The translations under genes were made by a program, and so were the position numbers. The notes beneath the pieces were generated by a model. It saw only the letters and a program-made list of their open reading frames with translations, was not told the DNA's origin and searched no databases. DNA of 64,000 nt from Rhabditoides inermis (taxonomy: Eukaryota; Nematoda; Chromadorea; Rhabditida; Rhabditidae): positions 801,001 through 865,000 of the forward strand of contig CAWZYM010000300.1 in NCBI GenBank assembly GCA_963966185.1, given 5' to 3'. Positions 60,328-64,000 of the stretch are shown piece by piece. Within the stretch, counting starts at the first letter, position 1. Each line of letters starts with the position of its first letter.

Positions 60328-62636
60328 ATGTTTGCCAGCACTCCGTCATACAATAGACATCTATATGCCTCTCTCCGTTCCAAATCCAAATCGAGCTCCA
60401 AATCCATGGACGATGAACCGGTGAGAATCTTTTTTTATGTTTATTATTTATTGTTTTAATGATTCATCATTGCGTAATGCATAATGTTACAGACTTCACC
60501 TCATTTGTGGATCGCTTTGGAGTATGTGAAACAGGAAGAGGTTGTTTGTTATTGATTTGTTATTGATTATTGATAAGTTGTTATTTGTTCCTTTATTCAC
60601 TTTGATTGATGATTTCATCTAGTTGTTTTAGACGATCAATTTCTACATCAAGAAAGTTAGCGATGCGCCGTTGCTGATTCCTGGAAACTTCCGGCAGAGC
60701 AGAGTGACGTCACGGATTAAGTGTGACGTCACTAATCGATAACGTTTAGGCTCGCATATATGTGGTTCAAGGACTTCACAAGAAGACGTGGATGGGTCGT
60801 CCGCGGGTGCCAACAGAACAGGTGAGCGTGTAAATGAGTAAACCCGGGGCGAATTGCACTCTACAGCTCCAGAAAGGCTCTGAGTGTGTTTGTTACTTCG
60901 AGATCATACTTCACAGGATCATTTCTGTAGTATGTATTTTGCCATCCCCTTGAAATTGGAGACTCTCCAACCGCGATGAACGGGAAAGGAGCGGGGCGCG
61001 AGCGGGAAGAAGCCTAGGCTTGAGGACCGCGGACGACTTTTGGTTGGCACCCATTACTAACTTTTTAGGAGATGTTGTCTCTCTCGCCTCCCCTCTTCCG
61101 CACCCTTTCCGTCACACGATGCTCCACCACTCTGTTCAATGAGTTCTTCACACAACGAGTGCCGATAGACATGTTCAACAAGGTCGCGTTTAGCAAGTTC
61201 TTCACTCGAAAACAAAAACTATGAGATTACCAAAACTGTTGCGTATCTTGTTACCCTCTGTTATGAATATGTGCCATATGTGCCAGAGCAGAGTGACAAG
61301 TGTCGAAATGTCCTCATAAATGGTTGTAGAAGATTATTCAATTATAGTTTAGTAATAAATGTTGTGTAATATGCCAGGTGAAACGTATCATTCTGAAAAC
61401 GTATTATAGCATGACACGTATCTTTCAGTGCATGCTCCGTGTCCAGCTGTGTGATGTGGATAAGAAGGATAGGGAGGTGGGTATTATGCGGGTGTGAGTG
61501 CCATTCTCAATCAAACAATCCATTATTGATTGATTATCGGTCTGACCTGACTGTTAATCGATTGCAGGTAGTAGTAGCTGAGTGTGACTACTGGATCGAT
61601 TCCAATCCCATCACAACATTTCGGGAGTATGTCGTCCCCATGCCAAGGGCTACACCGGTCAGACATTTGAATTATTTTTTCTCTTTGCATAAAAAAGGTG
61701 ACAGACTTACTATCTCTATCACACCTTCATAGTCCTTTAGTGGACTAAGTAGGTGTGATAGAAATGCGCCGGATACACGAGCATATCGAATTCCACCTCG
61801 ATTCGACGAGGACATCGTTAGTTTAGGACCTTGGAGAAGTGGAACTGGCTCTGTCATATCTACCGACCGCACAGAGACTAGTCGCCAGTATGATCAGTCT
61901 CACCAACATCAGGATTCACGAAGAGGCCGAAGGTGGAACTCTCTCTCCCCCCCCCCATTCTCTCTCTCCCTTTTCATTATTACTTAAATTCATCTCTCAC
62001 TCAGTTGGTTTGTTGTGAAAAAGTATGCACAATCTCTTTTCAGTTATCTTCTTCGAAATCCATCTGTACATCAAAGGGAAACTGATGGAAATGGAGAGAA
62101 GTGAGGAGAAGAAGGCGGATGTCGACTGCGAGATGACCAAGAAGCTAATACTTGATGTGAAGGTATTGATTGATTTCTGATATATCAATCACTTCCCTCA
62201 CTCTCAGAGAGTCGACATTTTTGACGCACAGGTTATCTTTTCGGTGTTCGAGAGACGGAGTGATGGAAGGTATGTGATAGTGAGAGCAGTGATAGAGCGA
62301 TAGTGTTAGAGTGGCGGCGGCTCCCAAACCGTGACCTCATGGCGCAATGGTAGCGCGTTCGACTCCAGATCGAAAGGTTGGGCGTTCGATCCGCTCTGGG
62401 GTCAAAATCTTTTGCTACACACAGTTTTTATAAAAGAATTGAATGATGCTACTCATACATTGTGAATCGTATCTCTACGTGTTTTTATAATACTTTGTAA
62501 TTTCAGTGTGTGGAAGGTTGGCTCGGCGGGAACGGGGGCGCACTTTTCGGACTGCGATTCCATCCACTGGATGGCTGCAATGAGAAACGCGAGGAAACTA
62601 GCAGTCGAAATACACAAACTACGACCTTGTGTTTGA
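60328..62636 (+). CDS. Synaptotagmin-like protein with two divergent C2 domains
   Basis: Starts MFASTPSYNRHLYASL (no N-terminal membrane segment). The first region (HLWIALEYVKQEETINFYIK, ARIYVVQGLHKKTWMG, then VTRCSTTLFNEFF and MLRVQLCDVDKKDREVVVAE) has the strand pattern of a C2A domain (a target-like T-T-LFNE-F and LRVQLCDVD). The second starts DLGEVELALSYLPTAQRLVA, the classic start of a synaptotagmin C2B, and ends VWKVGSAGTGAHFSDC then HWMAAMRNARKLAVEIHKLR before CV and TGA at 62634-62636. Several calcium-binding Asp residues expected in C2 loops appear absent, so calcium binding is doubtful. It probably acts as a phospholipid- or protein-binding module. About ten exons in compatible phases; the first and last parts are less certain. 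A tRNA-Trp lies in the last intron. Confidence 0.75.
62333..62404 (+). tRNA. tRNA-Trp (anticodon CCA)
   Basis: A complete cloverleaf can be drawn: acceptor GACCTCA pairs with TGGGGTC (one G-T), D arm GCGC-AATGGTA-GCGC, anticodon arm TTCGA-CTCCAGA-TCGAA with anticodon CCA, T arm GGGCG-TTCGATC-CGCTC, and discriminator A at 62404. There is no intron. A T-run follows within about 15 bases. It lies in the last intron of the C2 gene, on the same strand. Confidence 0.96.
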
Positions 62637-63712
62637 GAATTTGTTGAAATCAAAATAATCAAACACAATCAATTGTTAACTTGTGAACTGTAAATAAATA
62701 CATAAACAATTCGTATTCCAATTAATATTGTTTGTTACCCTGTGTTTACACCAGTCCAGTGATCCGGACGCATAAAACCCCCTTCACTGCGTCGTCTCAT
62801 CCGCCTTTTACGACTGCTTATATGTCTCATTTTCCCATCCACAGATCCGGCCGCTTTGATCTCGCCGCCGCGCCCGGAAACGTCTCGGATTCGCATATCA
62901 CGCCTTCCATATGAGAATTGAAGCATCTGCATAATGTCATTATGACTTTTACCAATAATTTTTACAGCAGATTACAAATACAGTTGCGTATAAGTCTTCC
63001 AGTTAGATTGTTACTTATAGATAATAGACAATGCAACTGTAATCGCCAGCGTTTTCGAGCCTCATTCATCTTACATTTAAAGTAAAGGTGTGTTCGTATG
63101 GGTATTGTTCGTGAGGTGCAAAAACAAAATACACATGTATTCGAGCTGCTTTCAAAGAAACACACAACGCAAAAAAAGGTCATCACAAAATCACGTTTCA
63201 TATCATCATATCATCCTCGCTAACTACGCGAGATACAGATGATGTTATCCGGAAGACTATAAATGATGCAAGTATCTACGATGATTAGTTCTCACGCTCT
63301 GCATCATAGGATTAACTTTCTCATACTTCCTTCCTCTTTCTACAAGGGTTTATCCAAATCTTTGCAGATTTCACTCATTCCGGTCCAAAAGTTCATCAGT
63401 GCAATAGCCAATAGCGTCACTTTCTTACATACTAATTTCTTACTTTTTTCGTCACTTTCTTCTCACTTTCTTACTACGTCACTTTCTGTTAGTATACTAA
63501 TCTCTATCAGTCTCCGGATTTCTAAAATGAGATAATGACACAATTCGGCTATCGGTGTATGTATAATTCTAATCAGTATAGCTCACTGAAGTGCGATTTA
63601 TACTACACATCTAGCATCTCACTCATTCCATCCGACCTTTCCCTCAAATATCCCCTTCTTTCATCTGTGTCCAGTCGCCCAAGCCAAGATGACATCTGTA
63701 TCTCATTCCACC

Positions 63713-63767
<55 letters not shown>

Positions 63768-64000
63768 CTCTCTTCCTCTGTCTGTCTGCCGTATGAAATA
63801 TGCGTGCTCATGTTGTCGCGAGATCAAAGACGCGCCGCCCCATATTGGAAGGGACTGGAATGGGTGGGTGGCACACCGTACTTGCACACACATTATCAAA
63901 CGACTTCCCTTCCGAGAAAGTTTACCCCGCTGTTTAGCGATTACCAATATTTCTATATGGCGGATGATAGTCTGATTTCTGATATTACTATTTTGTATTT
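62637..64000. other. Terminal intergenic stretch
   Basis: About 1.4 kb to the window end. It has a CT/TATC microsatellite at 63713-63775 and otherwise AT-rich DNA. No coding exon or RNA gene recognised. Confidence 0.5.

Noticed and set aside
61705..61765. Short inverted repeat (CTCTATCACACCT ... AGGTGTGATAGA) as a transposon
   Set aside because: Only about 15 bp pair around a 24 bp loop in an intron, with no target duplication; a small hairpin by itself is not enough.

Overview
The window is nuclear DNA of a nematode. The evidence is a pair of major sperm protein (MSP) sequences, a tandem CLN3/battenin pair, a CK1/TTBK-type kinase and a PTP-like domain of kinds that are strongly expanded in nematodes, short introns ending in TTTCAG, and TTTCAG/TTGCAG sites directly before several start codons, as expected for spliced-leader trans-splicing. 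I cannot name the species. All gene models were built by eye from reading frame, splice signals and family resemblance.

Layout: nearly all genes from 1 to 34.2 kb lie on the minus strand, and nearly all from 36.4 to 62.6 kb on the plus strand. Minus strand: the end of a probable Elongator subunit gene (1-827), a Mi-2/CHD4 chromatin remodeller (3503-12019, perhaps with a first exon at 12492-12534), mitochondrial-type arginyl-tRNA synthetase (14043-19125), an SLC35F6-like transporter (19837-23065), ORC2 (24292-28933), coatomer zeta (29416-30596) and a calcium-activated apyrase (30951-34182). The last three are closely spaced and could be an operon. Exceptions to the strand pattern are a tentative F-box gene at 1.8-2.6 kb (+), an MSP pseudogene (+) inside the synthetase gene and an intact MSP gene (-) inside the first CLN3 gene.

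Plus strand: a small secreted, possibly neuropeptide precursor (36409-37006), two tandem CLN3 genes (38449-43450 and 44866-49284), a very long gene (49444-59231) and a synaptotagmin-like tandem C2 gene (60328-62636) with a tRNA-Trp in its last intron.

The long gene is the main discovery candidate. About 46 exons stay in frame across every inferred splice junction and encode, in order, a signal peptide, a five-transmembrane region with prominin-like topology (about 900 residues), a PTP-like domain that has lost the WPD aspartate but keeps CX5R, and a CK1/TTBK-like kinase with intact catalytic motifs. If it is one transcript, it is a transmembrane protein with a pseudophosphatase and a kinase on the same cytoplasmic tail. 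I know of no described protein with this order, but have not searched.

The introns are rich in mobile DNA: four TTAA-flanked inverted-repeat elements (two abutting, one nested in a larger foldback), a 1.7 kb foldback element, a TA-flanked 593 bp MITE, repeat families confined to the CHD gene introns, tRNA-like sequences, and many CT/GA microsatellites including a nearly 1 kb CCCTCT array.
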